64,000 nt of DNA, from the NCBI RefSeq assembly GCF_039540575.1, contig NZ_BAABFC010000010.1:1-64000 (forward strand), written 5' to 3'. Under the pieces are notes generated by a model. That model ran no database searches. It had not been told where the DNA came from and saw only the letters and a program-made list of their open reading frames with translations. This document shows positions 1 to 9,369 of this stretch, one piece after another; within the stretch, counting starts at the first letter, position 1; every line of letters starts with the position of its first letter. The translations under genes and the position numbers were made by a program. The stretch comes from Pseudaeromonas paramecii (lineage in GTDB: Bacteria > Pseudomonadota > Gammaproteobacteria > Enterobacterales > Aeromonadaceae).

Positions 1-1
1 C

Positions 2-1561
2 GCCCTGGGTGTGACGGTGGAAGACGCCGACGGCGACCAGGTCACCGACACGGTCACCCTGAACGTCGATGTGCAGGATGACATTCCGGTGTTTGATTCC
101 GTCATGGATGCCGTACTGTCTAGTGCAACCACCATTGATTTTGATGGTCGGTATCAGGCTGCATTTGGCGCTGATGGTCTGGACTTCATTACGACCGCAC
201 TGGGCAGCTCAGGGATCTATGCCGGGGACACGGTCAGCTTTATTCACTCAACGACGGAGGTCGAAGGTGTAAGTCGGGTAGATGTGACAGATGTACAGAG
301 TGAGGTGCTGTTTAGCTTCTATTACACCTCTGAGGTGAGCAAGGTCTCAGAAGGCGGTGATGGTAGCACAGTGATACATGCGTTCAGCGACCTGGACGAT
401 CCCAGTCACAGTCAATTTTTCAACCTGACGGTGAATGGGGATGGCACCTACAACTTTGACATGGTCTCCAATACGGTCATCTCCACGACCACGGCGTCCG
501 GGGAGGACTTCAAGGCCTTCGGCCCGACCGGTGAAGTGTCCACCTTGGATGGTTCCATTACCATCTATGGTGGCGATGCGGACTCTAGTGAACAGGTGAA
601 TGCCTCCAACAATGGTATCGGTGTGAATACTCCGACCATTGAGTCTGGTGAATGGCTGCGCATGGACTTCACCAAGAGCCAGACCTATGTACGCTTCAGC
701 TTGCAACAGTTTGGTGGTGGCGGAACGGCCTTGCTGATGTTGTCACTGGATGGGGTTGCCTTCGACTTCAATACCACGACGCAAATCGTGGATGGCTTAA
801 CCATCAGTAAGCCTGCTGGAGGAGAGTTGTTTGTTGAGGTGGAAGTGAATGCTCAGTTGGCTAATACCTGGAGCTTTGATGCTGTTTCACATACTTATAC
901 CGTCTATGTCGCTGACAGCTTCGATGATCTGCAGGTCGACCATGATGGGGGCTCGCTCAAGTTTAATGTCAATGATATCACCTATGACCAGAACATCAGT
1001 GTGGATGATCTCGCGTTGAACTTCGATATGGCCATCACTGATATGGATGGCGACACCTCTCGACTTGATGATCAACTGACGGTAGTCATGCTGGATCCCA
1101 GCGAAACATTGAGCGCTCAAACCGATGGTGTGGACGAGGATGCCGGTGTGGTGTTGGTCGGGAATGGTGAGGATGACATTCTGGTAGGGGGAACCGGCGA
1201 TGACATCCTGATCGGTGGCCAGGGTAATGACAGCCTTACCGGCGGAGATGGCGCGGATATCTTCAAGTGGTTGGCCGAAGATGCCGATGGCTCAACGGAC
1301 ACGGTGACGGATTTCCATCTTGGCGAAGACAAGCTGGATCTGGCTGAGGTGCTGGATAGCAATGCTAATAGTGACAACCTCAATCAATATCTGGATGTCA
1401 GCACCGATGGGGTTGATACCGTCATCAAGGTGTATGGCCACGGCATACCGGATCCGACCCCCGATCCCTTGCCGGCACCTGATCTGGTGGTGGTGCTTGA
1501 GGGGGTTGCACCTGATGATCCGCTCAACGATCTGATCAGTCAGAATAGCATCATTGTCTAG
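2..1561 (+). CDS. Large RTX/VCBS-type adhesin, C-terminal part (5' truncated)
   Basis: The frame is open from the window edge, so this is the last 519 residues of a longer protein. The first residues (DADGD, then DDIPVFD) look like the end of a VCBS or T1SS-143 repeat. A beta-rich, Asp/Thr/Val-rich region of about 350 residues follows. Near the C-terminus are glycine-rich calcium-binding nonapeptides (GGTGDDILIGGQGNDSLTGG). The tail around VTDFHLGEDKLDL resembles the type I secretion target domain of the VCA0849 subclass. By family this would be a giant surface adhesin exported by a TolC-dependent ABC exporter, with repeats folding on calcium outside the cell. No exporter genes lie in the window. 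The family assignment is firm; the ligand is unknown. Confidence 0.85.
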   Translation, partial: ALGVTVEDADGDQVTDTVTLNVDVQDDIPVFDSVMDAVLSSATTIDFDGRYQAAFGADGLDFITTALGSSGIYAGDTVSFIHSTTEVEGVSRVDVTDVQSEVLFSFYYTSEVSKVSEGGDGSTVIHAFSDLDDPSHSQFFNLTVNGDGTYNFDMVSNTVISTTTASGEDFKAFGPTGEVSTLDGSITIYGGDADSSEQVNASNNGIGVNTPTIESGEWLRMDFTKSQTYVRFSLQQFGGGGTALLMLSLDGVAFDFNTTTQIVDGLTISKPAGGELFVEVEVNAQLANTWSFDAVSHTYTVYVADSFDDLQVDHDGGSLKFNVNDITYDQNISVDDLALNFDMAITDMDGDTSRLDDQLTVVMLDPSETLSAQTDGVDEDAGVVLVGNGEDDILVGGTGDDILIGGQGNDSLTGGDGADIFKWLAEDADGSTDTVTDFHLGEDKLDLAEVLDSNANSDNLNQYLDVSTDGVDTVIKVYGHGIPDPTPDPLPAPDLVVVLEGVAPDDPLNDLISQNSIIV

Positions 1562-1568
1562 TGGTCAA

Positions 1569-1589
1569 GGGAGGGGGATCCCCCCTCCC
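1569..1589. terminator. G/C-run hairpin after the adhesin gene
   Basis: A near-perfect inverted repeat, GGGAGGGGG against CCCCCCTCCC, sits 8 bases after the adhesin stop. It has almost no loop and no T-run. It could partly end or slow transcription before the next gene, or stabilise the 3' end. Function is inferred only from position. Confidence 0.35.
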
Positions 1590-1609
1590 TAACCTGGGGG
1601 GAGCAACAG

Positions 1610-2179
1610 ATGGCCTCGTTTAGCTGGATCCAGATTGATGCCGTACGCTATGACTGGGATGGTCAGCAGATCCGCTGCAATACGGAGGTAGGCTACGTCA
1701 GCCAGCTTCCTGGTGCGCGCCTGGAGGGCCTCGATATTGAGGCGGAGGGCCAAGTTCTCGGGCGGCTTGACGTCGATTTCGCCCAGGGCGAATGGCAGTT
1801 TGAGCCCACAGTACCAATGGATGAGGTGGCGGTGACCATCCTCTATGGTCAAGCAGGCGAGCCAGGTCAGCCTCTGCTGCTGCAAGAGGGGGCCCAACAG
1901 ACCGCTGAAACCCTACAGGATTTGCTGATTGAGGAGAGTGGTCCCTTACTGCTGTGGCAGAGCTTGACTGCCGAAGATCAATCGTGCGTTTTGACTAATT
2001 CGTCCGAGGTCTTATTTGCCGAAGAGATGCTCAGTGATGAATCCCCCTACTTGCCTGAGTCTGATTTGTTTACCCATCAACAGCATATGGCACAAGACTT
2101 GGCCCTGTTGCTGGACACTCAGCCTGCGGTATCGGCGCCCTTGGGATTGGATGAGATCCCGCCCGGACTGGATTTTTAG
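1610..2179 (+). CDS. Hypothetical protein, first of two tandem paralogues
   Basis: A 189-residue acidic protein with no signal peptide or membrane segment, beginning 48 bases after the adhesin gene behind a GGGGGAG ribosome site. I do not recognise the family. Its N-terminus (IDAVRYDWDGQQIRC) matches the N-terminus of the next gene: 10 of 19 residues are identical there. A second matching block of 19 residues carries the pattern EG..LG.L.V..A.G...F, also 10 of 19 identical. The C-terminal half is rich in Leu, Glu and Ser and does not align by eye. Its position suggests a role with the adhesin (secretion, folding or regulation), but nothing in the sequence proves this. Confidence 0.7.
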   Translation: MASFSWIQIDAVRYDWDGQQIRCNTEVGYVSQLPGARLEGLDIEAEGQVLGRLDVDFAQGEWQFEPTVPMDEVAVTILYGQAGEPGQPLLLQEGAQQTAETLQDLLIEESGPLLLWQSLTAEDQSCVLTNSSEVLFAEEMLSDESPYLPESDLFTHQQHMAQDLALLLDTQPAVSAPLGLDEIPPGLDF

Positions 2180-2282
2180 CCAGGCAAGCTGACGGAAACC
2201 TGTCCCTGGTTATGGTTGTATTCATGCCTCCTGTATTAGACTGGTAGCGTTTATCCGTTCCTTTTCTTGGAGTGTCGGTTCC

Positions 2283-2789
2283 ATGTTTCAGTGGCTCGAG
2301 ATTGAAGGCATTCGCTACGAATGGGATGGCCAACAGCTGCAATGCCATGGGCCTGACGGGCTCTTGGCATTGTCATCTCCGGTGCTTAGCAATCTGGAGC
2401 TGGAAGATGATGAGGGGGGCTTGTTGGGGTATCTGTCCGTTGAGCCTGCGCTGGGGCAGGTATCCTTTGTCGCCGCGGCAACACCTGAGGTGCTGCTAGG
2501 ACAGCAAATCTTGGTGGGAAGAGGGGATGTGGTGGAGTCCTTGTCTCTGGCGACCTTGTCTGTCCCTGCCTTGTCATCAGGCCATAACCCTAGTGTGGCT
2601 GCACCCTTCTCTCATGAGATCTTGAGCCTGGCCACTGTCCTGAATGACGTGGAAACCCTGGATGTGTTCTTCGGGGCCCCTAGCCAAGCCGCTCCATTAC
2701 CCCATATTTCCCATGTGGCGAATTTGACTACTTGCTCCCTTCAGTCAGAATGCCTGCCGTTGTTTGGCGATGAACTTCAATATTTGTAA
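2283..2789 (+). CDS. Hypothetical protein, second of two tandem paralogues
   Basis: A 168-residue acidic protein with start ATG behind CTTGGAGTG. Its N-terminus (LEIEGIRYEWDGQQLQC) and the block EGGLLGYLSVEPALGQVSF align with the preceding protein. Tryptophan, the RY pair, WDGQQ and one cysteine are shared. There is no export signal or transmembrane helix. The 103-base gap between the two genes is long enough for a separate promoter, but none stands out. The protein is unidentified. Tandem duplication followed by divergence of the C-terminal half is the simplest reading. Confidence 0.7.
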   Translation: MFQWLEIEGIRYEWDGQQLQCHGPDGLLALSSPVLSNLELEDDEGGLLGYLSVEPALGQVSFVAAATPEVLLGQQILVGRGDVVESLSLATLSVPALSSGHNPSVAAPFSHEILSLATVLNDVETLDVFFGAPSQAAPLPHISHVANLTTCSLQSECLPLFGDELQYL

Positions 2790-2810
2790 CCTTTAGATAG
2801 TGAGGCAGTG

Positions 2811-3518
2811 ATGAACAACTGGAGTCGATTATGTGCCGGTCTGAGCCTGTGCATTTGTATGGGGGCGGGGGCGGCCGAATTACAAGCTCCGGCAGGACCT
2901 CATTTGATCACCAATGGGGTGGCAGAGATCCGGGTTGAGCCGGATATGGCGACCTTGTCGTTTGCGGTGTCGTTGCGCGAGGCCTCCACCGTCAAGGTAC
3001 GGGAGTCGGTGGATAGCCGGGTAGCCAGCCTGGTGAGTCAGTTGGAAAAGATTGGACTGCAAAAGGCTGATATTGACGCCAGTAATCTGCATATCGCGCC
3101 AGAATATGACTACCGGAATCAGGATGGTGGCAAGCTGTTGGGCTACCGAGGCATGCGCGAGGTCAATGTGCGCCTGTATCAGCTTGAGCGGATCAGCCTG
3201 GTAGTGGATGCGGCGCTGGCTGCGGGTATCAATACTGTCAGTCAGATCCAGTATGGTGTGAAGGATGACAGCCGGTATCGGCTGCAGGTGCGTGAACTGG
3301 CCATCGCCGATTCTCAGCAGAAGGCGTCGGATCTGGCCAAGGCCTATGCGGCCAAGTTAGGTAGCCTCTATGCGTTGTCATATCGTAATGATCAGCGTTC
3401 GGCACCGATTTATTTGCAAAAAATGGCTACCAATGCAGCGGCCGATGCCCAGGCCAGTTACCTGCCTGAGCCCGTGGTTTTTCGCGATGATATTGAGGTC
3501 ATCTACAACCTAGATTAA
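2811..3518 (+). CDS. SIMPL-domain (DUF541) periplasmic protein
   Basis: The 235-residue product has a short N-terminal signal sequence (hydrophobic stretch ending GAGAAELQ, cleavage near residue 22). A SIMPL/DUF541 domain follows: GVAEIRVEPDMATLSF at the start, a long helical middle, and RELAIADSQQKASDLAKAY before the C-terminal strands. E. coli YggE is the best-known relative and is linked to oxidative stress tolerance; biochemical function is unknown. ATG was chosen over a GTG one codon upstream because GAGG lies 5 bases before it. A second SIMPL protein lies at the far end of this window. Confidence 0.85.
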   Translation: MNNWSRLCAGLSLCICMGAGAAELQAPAGPHLITNGVAEIRVEPDMATLSFAVSLREASTVKVRESVDSRVASLVSQLEKIGLQKADIDASNLHIAPEYDYRNQDGGKLLGYRGMREVNVRLYQLERISLVVDAALAAGINTVSQIQYGVKDDSRYRLQVRELAIADSQQKASDLAKAYAAKLGSLYALSYRNDQRSAPIYLQKMATNAAADAQASYLPEPVVFRDDIEVIYNLD

Positions 3519-3533
3519 TAGGTGTGAGGTGAC

Positions 3534-3558
3534 AAAAGGCCGCTTTTGCGGCCTTTTT
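3534..3558. terminator. Rho-independent terminator (bidirectional)
   Basis: Stem AAAAGGCCGC / GCGGCCTTTT with a TTTT loop and T-runs on both strands. It lies between the convergent SIMPL and HD-GYP genes and can serve both. Confidence 0.9.
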
Positions 3559-3577
3559 ATCTGGGTTAGAGGCGGAC

Positions 3578-5101
3578 TCAGCTGCCTTGGAACTCGTCCT
3601 TGTACTGGTCGCGAATGGCGAGGAAATCATCGAGATTTTCAAGCATCAGGGTAACCAGGCTGGGATCAAAATGCCGCCCTCTTTCCTCTTCGATAAGCTG
3701 GAGAATTTTCTCCAACGGCCAAGCCTTCTTGTAGCAACGATCCGAACCCAAGGCGTCAAACACATCCACCAGTGCCGTGATGCGGCCCTCCAAGGGAATG
3801 TCTTCCCCCTTGAGGCCCTGGGGATAGCCGCTGCCATCCCATTTCTCATGGTGATTAAGGGCGATAAGCGCGCCAACCTGGAACATGGGGATGTCTGAGC
3901 CGCGCAGCATGTCATAACCTATTTGGGCATGTTGCTTCATGACACTCCACTCCTCGGGTTCTAGCTTGCCTGGCTTGTGCAAGATGGCGTCAGGAATGCC
4001 GATCTTACCAATGTCGTGCAGCGGGGAGGCGCGCTTGAGCATCTCGCTCTGCTCTTCAGACAGGCCCAGCAGACGGCCAAACAGCTCACAATAGAGGGCT
4101 ACCCGCTTGACGTGCAGGCCAGACTCTCGGGAGCGGGTTTCGACAATTTCACCGATGCGATAGATGATCTCCCTTTGGTTATCCGCCAACAGCTCGTTCA
4201 GGCGAATATTTTCCAGGGCGATGATGATATTTTCGGTGAACAGGTTAAGCAGGTTGGTTTCCACCTCACTCAAGGGGCGAGTGCCCTCGATATGGAACAG
4301 GATGCAGTGGCGCGGATTCTTGCAGTAAATCACCAGCTCGTTGTCGTGATAGACGTTTTTGCGTAGCTCCAGCGCCTGCTGGATGATGCTGGAAGGGCTG
4401 CTTTCCTGAGCACCGTCCAGATCTGAGAGGATGGGGGCCAAGGCCTCGCTATCGCGGATTTCGTAAGCGGTTCGCTTGAGGCTGTATAGGCTGGTTTCTT
4501 CCAGTGCCAGCAGTGCATTGAGTTGTTGTAGGGCACCCTCTACGAAAGCGCGCAACGCCTGCTTTTCAAAGATGCCTTTAGAGGCTTCGATGACCTTCTC
4601 CAGCCCCTTGCGGTTGCGATCCAGGGCACAGATATCCCGATAGGAGCGAAGGCTGGCTCGGATCAGGGTGCGCAGCTTTTGGGAGGTCAGTTCTGTCTTG
4701 TCTTTGTAGTCATTGATGTCGTAGTTGGCGACCACATCATCTTCCGGTGCCTGACCTGGCTGCCCGGTTCGCAATACAATACGGACACGACGGTTTTCCA
4801 GGGTATCGCGCACATAGCGCACCACATCTAGACCCGACGAGTCGGTTTCCATCACCACGTCCAGTAGAATGAGCGCCACATCTGGCTCATTGCGCATGAT
4901 GGCCTGCGCCTCTTCCCCTGAATAGGCATGAAGAAATTCGATGGGTTTATTGTCAAACTGAAATTGCGCCAGGGTGATCTTGGTAATGCGGTGCACCTCG
5001 GGTTCATCGTCCACCACCAGTACTTTCCAGCCGTCTTTGTGCTCGAGTTGCTGCTCGGTGTCGTCGTCGATGATCAGAATATCGTCATCCATACCCGTCA
5101 T
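3578..5101 (-). CDS. Response regulator with DUF3369 and HD-GYP domains
   Basis: A 507-residue cytoplasmic signalling protein. An acidic N-terminal tail precedes a receiver domain (VLVVDDEPEVHR acidic pocket, phospho-acceptor Asp in ALILLDVVMET, conserved Lys in NDYKDKTEL). A central DUF3369 sensor-like domain and a C-terminal HD-GYP domain follow (HDIGKIGIPDAILHKPG, then HHEKWDGSGYPQGL). HD-GYP domains with these residues hydrolyse cyclic di-GMP, so it probably couples phosphorylation to c-di-GMP breakdown. No histidine kinase is adjacent. ATGs at 5101 and 5092 and a GTG at 5107 are all possible starts; none has a strong ribosome site. The nearby adhesin makes a c-di-GMP link plausible but unproven. 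Confidence 0.9.
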   Translation of the reverse strand: MTGMDDDILIIDDDTEQQLEHKDGWKVLVVDDEPEVHRITKITLAQFQFDNKPIEFLHAYSGEEAQAIMRNEPDVALILLDVVMETDSSGLDVVRYVRDTLENRRVRIVLRTGQPGQAPEDDVVANYDINDYKDKTELTSQKLRTLIRASLRSYRDICALDRNRKGLEKVIEASKGIFEKQALRAFVEGALQQLNALLALEETSLYSLKRTAYEIRDSEALAPILSDLDGAQESSPSSIIQQALELRKNVYHDNELVIYCKNPRHCILFHIEGTRPLSEVETNLLNLFTENIIIALENIRLNELLADNQREIIYRIGEIVETRSRESGLHVKRVALYCELFGRLLGLSEEQSEMLKRASPLHDIGKIGIPDAILHKPGKLEPEEWSVMKQHAQIGYDMLRGSDIPMFQVGALIALNHHEKWDGSGYPQGLKGEDIPLEGRITALVDVFDALGSDRCYKKAWPLEKILQLIEEERGRHFDPSLVTLMLENLDDFLAIRDQYKDEFQGS

Positions 5102-5329
5102 TCTCACATGCTTTTAACTAAAGAAGCCTTGAAACTAATAGTATCCAATCTGGCGTCGGCTGCAGGGACACAATCGTATTTATGTGCACTGAAACCAGTA
5201 TCTGTCGCCCTTGTTTCTGCGGGGGCTGCCAAGGTAGATTGTGGCAGGCTCCGCTGGTTATTGCCTCGCAGGGCGCTGATTACACACAGCATAATCAAGC
5301 TAGCACATTGAATCGCTTAAGGACATCTC

Positions 5330-5911
5330 ATGTATCAATCCCTGATCCACAACGAACTGGCCGAGGCCGCCCAGGTGCTGAACGCGTTTATGGCGCAGGC
5401 GGATAATTTGCAAAACATTGAGCAGGCGGCGCGGCTGATTGCCGAGTCGTTCAAGCAAGATGGCAAAATCCTCTCCTGCGGCAATGGCGGATCACACTGT
5501 GATGCCATGCATTTTGCCGAGGAGCTGACCGGCCGTTATCGGGAGAATCGCCCTGGCTACGCGGGTATCGCAATCTCGGATCCCAGTCATCTCTCCTGCG
5601 TGTCCAATGACTTTGGCTATGAGTTCGTGTTCTCCCGCTACGTCGAGGCCGTGGGCCGGGCCGGAGATGTGCTGCTGGGCATCTCCACCAGTGGTAACTC
5701 AGGCAATATCCTTCGGGCGATGGAGGCGGCCAAGGCCAAGGGCATGAAGACCATAGCCCTGACCGGGAAAGACGGTGGCAAGATGGCCGGGGTGGCGGAC
5801 ATAGAGATACGGGTGCCACATTTTGGTTATGCTGACCGGATCCAGGAGGTGCATATCAAGATCATTCATATCCTGATCCAATTGATTGAAAAAGAGATGG
5901 CCGCCAGCTGA
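5330..5911 (+). CDS. gmhA: Phosphoheptose isomerase GmhA
   Basis: The 193-residue product matches the usual GmhA length (192 in E. coli). It isomerises sedoheptulose 7-phosphate to D-glycero-D-manno-heptose 7-phosphate, the first step of ADP-heptose synthesis for the LPS inner core. It carries the SIS-domain glycine motif ([18 protein letters not shown]), ISTSGNSGN for sugar-phosphate binding, and the C-terminal [10 protein letters not shown] with the metal-ligand histidine. AAGGA precedes the ATG. The next gene starts 11 bases downstream, as in E. coli lpcA-yafJ. Confidence 0.95.
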   Translation: MYQSLIHNELAEAAQVLNAFMAQADNLQNIEQAARLIAESFKQDGKILSCGNGGSHCDAMHFAEELTGRYRENRPGYAGIAISDPSHLSCVSNDFGYEFVFSRYVEAVGRAGDVLLGISTSGNSGNILRAMEAAKAKGMKTIALTGKDGGKMAGVADIEIRVPHFGYADRIQEVHIKIIHILIQLIEKEMAAS

Positions 5912-5921
5912 GGACGACGTC

Positions 5922-6725
5922 ATGTGTGAACTGCTGGGCATGAGCGCCAATGTGCCCACCGACATCTGTTTTAGTTTTACCGGCTTGATGCAACGGGGCG
6001 GCCGCACCGGCCCACACAGTGATGGCTGGGGTATTACCTTCTATGAGGGATTGGGTTGCCGTACCTTCAAGGATCCCATGCCCAGCGCCCAATCCCGCAT
6101 TGCCCGCTTGGTGCAGGAATACCCTATCAAGAGTCAGGCGGTGGTCAGTCATATCCGTCAGGCCAATCGCGGAGGGGTATGTCTGGAAAATACCCATCCG
6201 TTTACCCGCGAGCTGTGGGGGCGCTACTGGACCTTTGCCCACAACGGTCAACTGACCGGTTTCGAGGCTCTGGATACCGGGCGCTTCGAGCCGGTGGGCA
6301 GCACCGACAGCGAGCGGGCATTTTGCTGGTTATTGGCTAAGATGGAGGCCAAGTATCCCAAGCGTCCGGCAGATCCCCTGGCGGCCTTTGCCGATATCGC
6401 CCAGTGGGCCGGCGAGCTGGCCGGCATGGGGGTATTCAACATGCTGCTGAGCGATGGTGAGTATGTCTGTTGTTTCTGTAGCACCTTATTGCACTGGATC
6501 ACGCGGCGGGCGCCGTTTGGTCAGGCACAGTTGCTGGACGAGGATGTGGCCATCGATTTTCAGCAGGAGACCACTCCCAACGACGTGGTGACAGTGGTGG
6601 CGACTCAGCCCCTGACCCGGGATGAGGCCTGGCAGAAGATGGCGCGAGGCGAGTGTAACCTGTTCTTGTGGGGAGAGCGGGTGGAGCAGCGCATAATCGA
6701 CTTGCCATCCGTGCCATTGTCATAG
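5922..6725 (+). CDS. yafJ: Class II glutamine amidotransferase YafJ
   Basis: The 267-residue protein begins MCELLGMSAN, placing the Ntn-hydrolase nucleophile cysteine at position 2 after Met removal. That fixes this start over an in-frame ATG 36 bases upstream inside gmhA. Other family features are GRTGPHSDGWGITFYEG, the VSHIRQANRG oxyanion/substrate loop, and HPFTRELWGRYWTFAHNGQL. No synthase domain follows, so it is a free-standing glutaminase-type domain whose acceptor is unknown. It is co-transcribed with gmhA by spacing. Confidence 0.9.
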   Translation: MCELLGMSANVPTDICFSFTGLMQRGGRTGPHSDGWGITFYEGLGCRTFKDPMPSAQSRIARLVQEYPIKSQAVVSHIRQANRGGVCLENTHPFTRELWGRYWTFAHNGQLTGFEALDTGRFEPVGSTDSERAFCWLLAKMEAKYPKRPADPLAAFADIAQWAGELAGMGVFNMLLSDGEYVCCFCSTLLHWITRRAPFGQAQLLDEDVAIDFQQETTPNDVVTVVATQPLTRDEAWQKMARGECNLFLWGERVEQRIIDLPSVPLS

Positions 6726-6787
6726 CGATAGACCTTGGGACGCAGGCGGATGGAGTGTGACTGAGTGTAAGGTTGCCGTGCTGCATT

Positions 6788-6818
6788 AAAAAAGGAGCCT
6801 TACGGCTCCTTTTGTTTT
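6788..6818. terminator. Rho-independent terminator between yafJ and purN
   Basis: Stem AAAAGGAGCC / GGCTCCTTTT, loop TTAC, followed by GTTTTG. A-run and T-run on both sides allow use by both convergent units. Confidence 0.9.
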
Positions 6819-6850
6819 GCCTCCGCCTGGCTGCATCGGACATGCTCGGG

Positions 6851-7525
6851 TCATTCGGCCTGGAGGTAGTTCTGAATGACGACATCATCGTCATCACTGG
6901 CATAACCGGCGGCCGGCAGTGGTTGGTCATCCAACCAGGCGCGGCCGTCTTGCATCCGGAGACGCCCTCGGCAGAACCAGCTGACCACCAGGGGGTAGAT
7001 GCAGTGCTCTTGTGTCTGCACCCGCAGGGCCAGGCTGGCGGCATCATCTTCGGCAAACACCGGCACCTTGGCCTGCAGTATCACTGGGCCGCCATCCAAC
7101 TCTTCGGTGACAAAATGCACACTGGCACCATGTTGGGTGTCACCTGCCTCCAGCGCCCGCTGATGGGTATGCATGCCCTGATACTTGGGCAGCAAGGAGG
7201 GGTGAATGTTCAGCATGCGGCCGGCAAAGCGTTGCACGAACTCGGGAGTCAGTATGCGCATGAAGCCGGCCATCACGATGAGCTCAGCCCCCAACGCCGC
7301 TATGGCATCGCCCAGGGCGGTGTCATAAGCGGCGCGGTCAGCATAGTCCTTACCACTGATCACCCGGGTGGCGATGCCCGCCTCACTGGCGCGTTGCAGG
7401 CCATAGGCATCGTCCCGATTGCTGATCACGGCGGCAATCTCCCCCTGCAGACGCCCGGCTTGTTGGGCATGGATCAGCGCCTGCAGGTTGGAGCCGTTGC
7501 CTGAGATCAGGACAACCAGCTTCAT
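6851..7525 (-). CDS. purN: Phosphoribosylglycinamide formyltransferase PurN
   Basis: The 224-residue enzyme transfers a formyl group from 10-formyl-tetrahydrofolate to GAR, step 3 of purine synthesis. It shows the N-terminal phosphate-binding loop (VLISGNGSNLQALI), catalytic Asn and His in MLNIHPSLLPKYQG, the HQRAL helix, and catalytic Asp in EELDGGPVILQ. The ATG overlaps the purM stop as ATGA, so the two are translationally coupled. The protein is slightly longer than E. coli PurN (212), with an extra acidic C-terminal tail (SDDDDVVIQNYLQ). Confidence 0.95.
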   Translation of the reverse strand: MKLVVLISGNGSNLQALIHAQQAGRLQGEIAAVISNRDDAYGLQRASEAGIATRVISGKDYADRAAYDTALGDAIAALGAELIVMAGFMRILTPEFVQRFAGRMLNIHPSLLPKYQGMHTHQRALEAGDTQHGASVHFVTEELDGGPVILQAKVPVFAEDDAASLALRVQTQEHCIYPLVVSWFCRGRLRMQDGRAWLDDQPLPAAGYASDDDDVVIQNYLQAE

Positions 7526-8562
7526 CACAGGATGTCGACCTGGGCTTCGCCTTCGGCGGCGGTGGCGATCTCACCCAGCAGCCAGGCATCCAGTCCCTCT
7601 TGCTGCAGCAGGGCCAGGGCCTGTTCCACCTGGGCCTTGGGCAGGGCGATGACCATGCCGACGCCGCAGTTGAAGGTACGGTACATCTCGTAGGTGTCCA
7701 CGTTGCCATGTTCCTGCAGCCAGGTGAAGACGGCGGGCCATTGCCAGCTGCTGCTTTGCACCACGGCCTTGGTGTTGGCTGGCAGCACGCGGGGGATGTT
7801 CTCCCAGAAACCGCCGCCGGTGATGTGGGACAGGGCGTGGATCTCACATTCCTTGATCAGCTTGAGCACCGGCTTGACGTAGATGCGGGTCGGTTCCAGC
7901 AGGGCATTGGCCAGGGTAGTGTCGCCCAGCGGTTGCTGCACATCGGCCTTGGACACTTCCAGGATCTTGCGGATCAGGGAGAAACCGTTGGAGTGCGGGC
8001 CGGAAGAGGCCAGGGCGATCAGGGCATCGCCAGCCTGCACCTTGCTGCCATCGATAATGTCGTCAGCTTCGACGACACCGACACAAAAACCTGCCATGTC
8101 ATAATCGTCACCCTCGTACATGCCAGGCATTTCCGCAGTCTCACCGCCAATCAGGGCACAGCCGGACTGTTCGCAGCCCACACCGATGCCGGTGACCACT
8201 TCGGCGGCCGTGTCCACGTCCAGCTTGCCGGTGGCGTAGTAGTCGAGGAAGAACAGGGGCTCGGCGCCTTGCACGATCAGATCGTTCACACACATGGCCA
8301 CCAGATCGATGCCGACGGTATCGTGCTTCTTCAGATCGATGGCCAGCCGCAGCTTGGTACCAACCCCATCGGTGCCGGAGACCAGCACGGGTTCACGATA
8401 GCCGGCGGGGATACGGCACAGCGCACCGAAACCGCCCAGGCCGCCAATGACTTCAGGACGACGGGTGCGCTTGGACACACCCTTGATACGTTCTACCAGT
8501 GCATTACCTGCATCAATATCAACGCCAGCATCCTTGTAGCTCAATGAAGTCTTGTCAGTCAC
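7525..8562 (-). CDS. purM: Phosphoribosylformylglycinamidine cyclo-ligase PurM (AIR synthetase)
   Basis: A 345-residue protein, the same length as E. coli PurM. It uses ATP to close FGAM to AIR in purine synthesis. Visible signatures are [16 protein letters not shown] at the N-terminus, [11 protein letters not shown], the nucleotide/phosphate region [17 protein letters not shown], and [13 protein letters not shown]. It is first in the purMN operon and divergent from upp, as in E. coli. A PurR-like box lies in the shared upstream region. Confidence 0.96.
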   Translation of the reverse strand: MTDKTSLSYKDAGVDIDAGNALVERIKGVSKRTRRPEVIGGLGGFGALCRIPAGYREPVLVSGTDGVGTKLRLAIDLKKHDTVGIDLVAMCVNDLIVQGAEPLFFLDYYATGKLDVDTAAEVVTGIGVGCEQSGCALIGGETAEMPGMYEGDDYDMAGFCVGVVEADDIIDGSKVQAGDALIALASSGPHSNGFSLIRKILEVSKADVQQPLGDTTLANALLEPTRIYVKPVLKLIKECEIHALSHITGGGFWENIPRVLPANTKAVVQSSSWQWPAVFTWLQEHGNVDTYEMYRTFNCGVGMVIALPKAQVEQALALLQQEGLDAWLLGEIATAAEGEAQVDIL

Positions 8563-8632
8563 AGGAGATCCTTGTCTAGAGAGGGGGGATAAAAAACGGG
8601 CATATTCTAGCAGCCCTTGCCGCTGGGATGAA

Positions 8633-8648
8633 AAGAAATCGTTTGCCC
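8633..8648. promoter_or_regulatory. Candidate PurR operator between purM and upp
   Basis: AAGAAATCGTTTGCCC matches 11 of 16 positions of the E. coli PurR consensus ACGCAAACGTTTGCGT, with an intact right half (CGTTTGC). The purMN promoter of E. coli is PurR-repressed from the same place. Binding is inferred. Confidence 0.5.
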
Positions 8649-8729
8649 ATTTTTCGGCAAAAGCCCTCTACAGAACGGCGATGAAGATGATAAAATTCTG
8701 CAGTTTTGCATGTTGCGGAGAAGAGAATC

Positions 8730-9356
8730 ATGAAGGTCGTCGAAGTCAAACATCCCCTGGTCAAGCACAAATTGGGCCTGATGCGGGAGGCCGATGTCAG
8801 CACCAAACGCTTTCGCGAATTGGCAAAGGAAGTGGGGAGTTTGTTGACCTACGAGGCCACCGCTGACTTCGAGACCGAGAAGGTGACCATCGACGGTTGG
8901 AATGGCCCGGTGGAAGTGGATCAGATCAAGGGCAAGAAGGTCACGGTGGTGCCTATCCTGCGGGCTGGCCTTGGCATGATGGATGGCGTGCTGGAGCATA
9001 TGCCCAGCGCCCGGGTCAGCGTGGTGGGGATCTACCGGGATGAGGAGACCCTCAAGCCGGTGCCCTATTTCGAGAAGATCGTCAGCAACATCGAGGAGCG
9101 TCTGGCTCTGGTGGTGGATCCCATGCTGGCCACCGGCGGTTCCATGATCGCCACCATCGACCTGCTGAAGAAGAAAGGTTGCCGCTCCATCAAGGTCATT
9201 GTCCTGGTGGCCGCTCCCGAGGGGATCGCCGCCCTGCAGGCCGCACATGATGACGTGGAACTCTATTGTGCCGCCATCGACTCGCACCTCAACAGCAAGG
9301 GCTACATAGTGCCGGGCTTGGGGGATGCGGGGGACAAGATCTTTGGCACCAAATAA
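8730..9356 (+). CDS. upp: Uracil phosphoribosyltransferase Upp
   Basis: The 208-residue product has exactly the E. coli length once the start is set at [16 protein letters not shown], behind GGAGAAGAG. It converts uracil plus PRPP to UMP in pyrimidine salvage. The PRPP loop [15 protein letters not shown] and the uracil-binding C-terminus [18 protein letters not shown] are intact. No uraA permease follows; a strong terminator lies 13 bases after the stop, so it is monocistronic here. Confidence 0.97.
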   Translation: MKVVEVKHPLVKHKLGLMREADVSTKRFRELAKEVGSLLTYEATADFETEKVTIDGWNGPVEVDQIKGKKVTVVPILRAGLGMMDGVLEHMPSARVSVVGIYRDEETLKPVPYFEKIVSNIEERLALVVDPMLATGGSMIATIDLLKKKGCRSIKVIVLVAAPEGIAALQAAHDDVELYCAAIDSHLNSKGYIVPGLGDAGDKIFGTK

Positions 9357-9369
9357 GCCACGCTCTGAT

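Noticed and set aside
5104..5298. 64-residue minus-strand frame upstream of the HD-GYP gene, with stop overlapping its start
   Set aside because: No family resemblance and no good ribosome site; it covers the space where the gmhA and HD-GYP promoters must lie.
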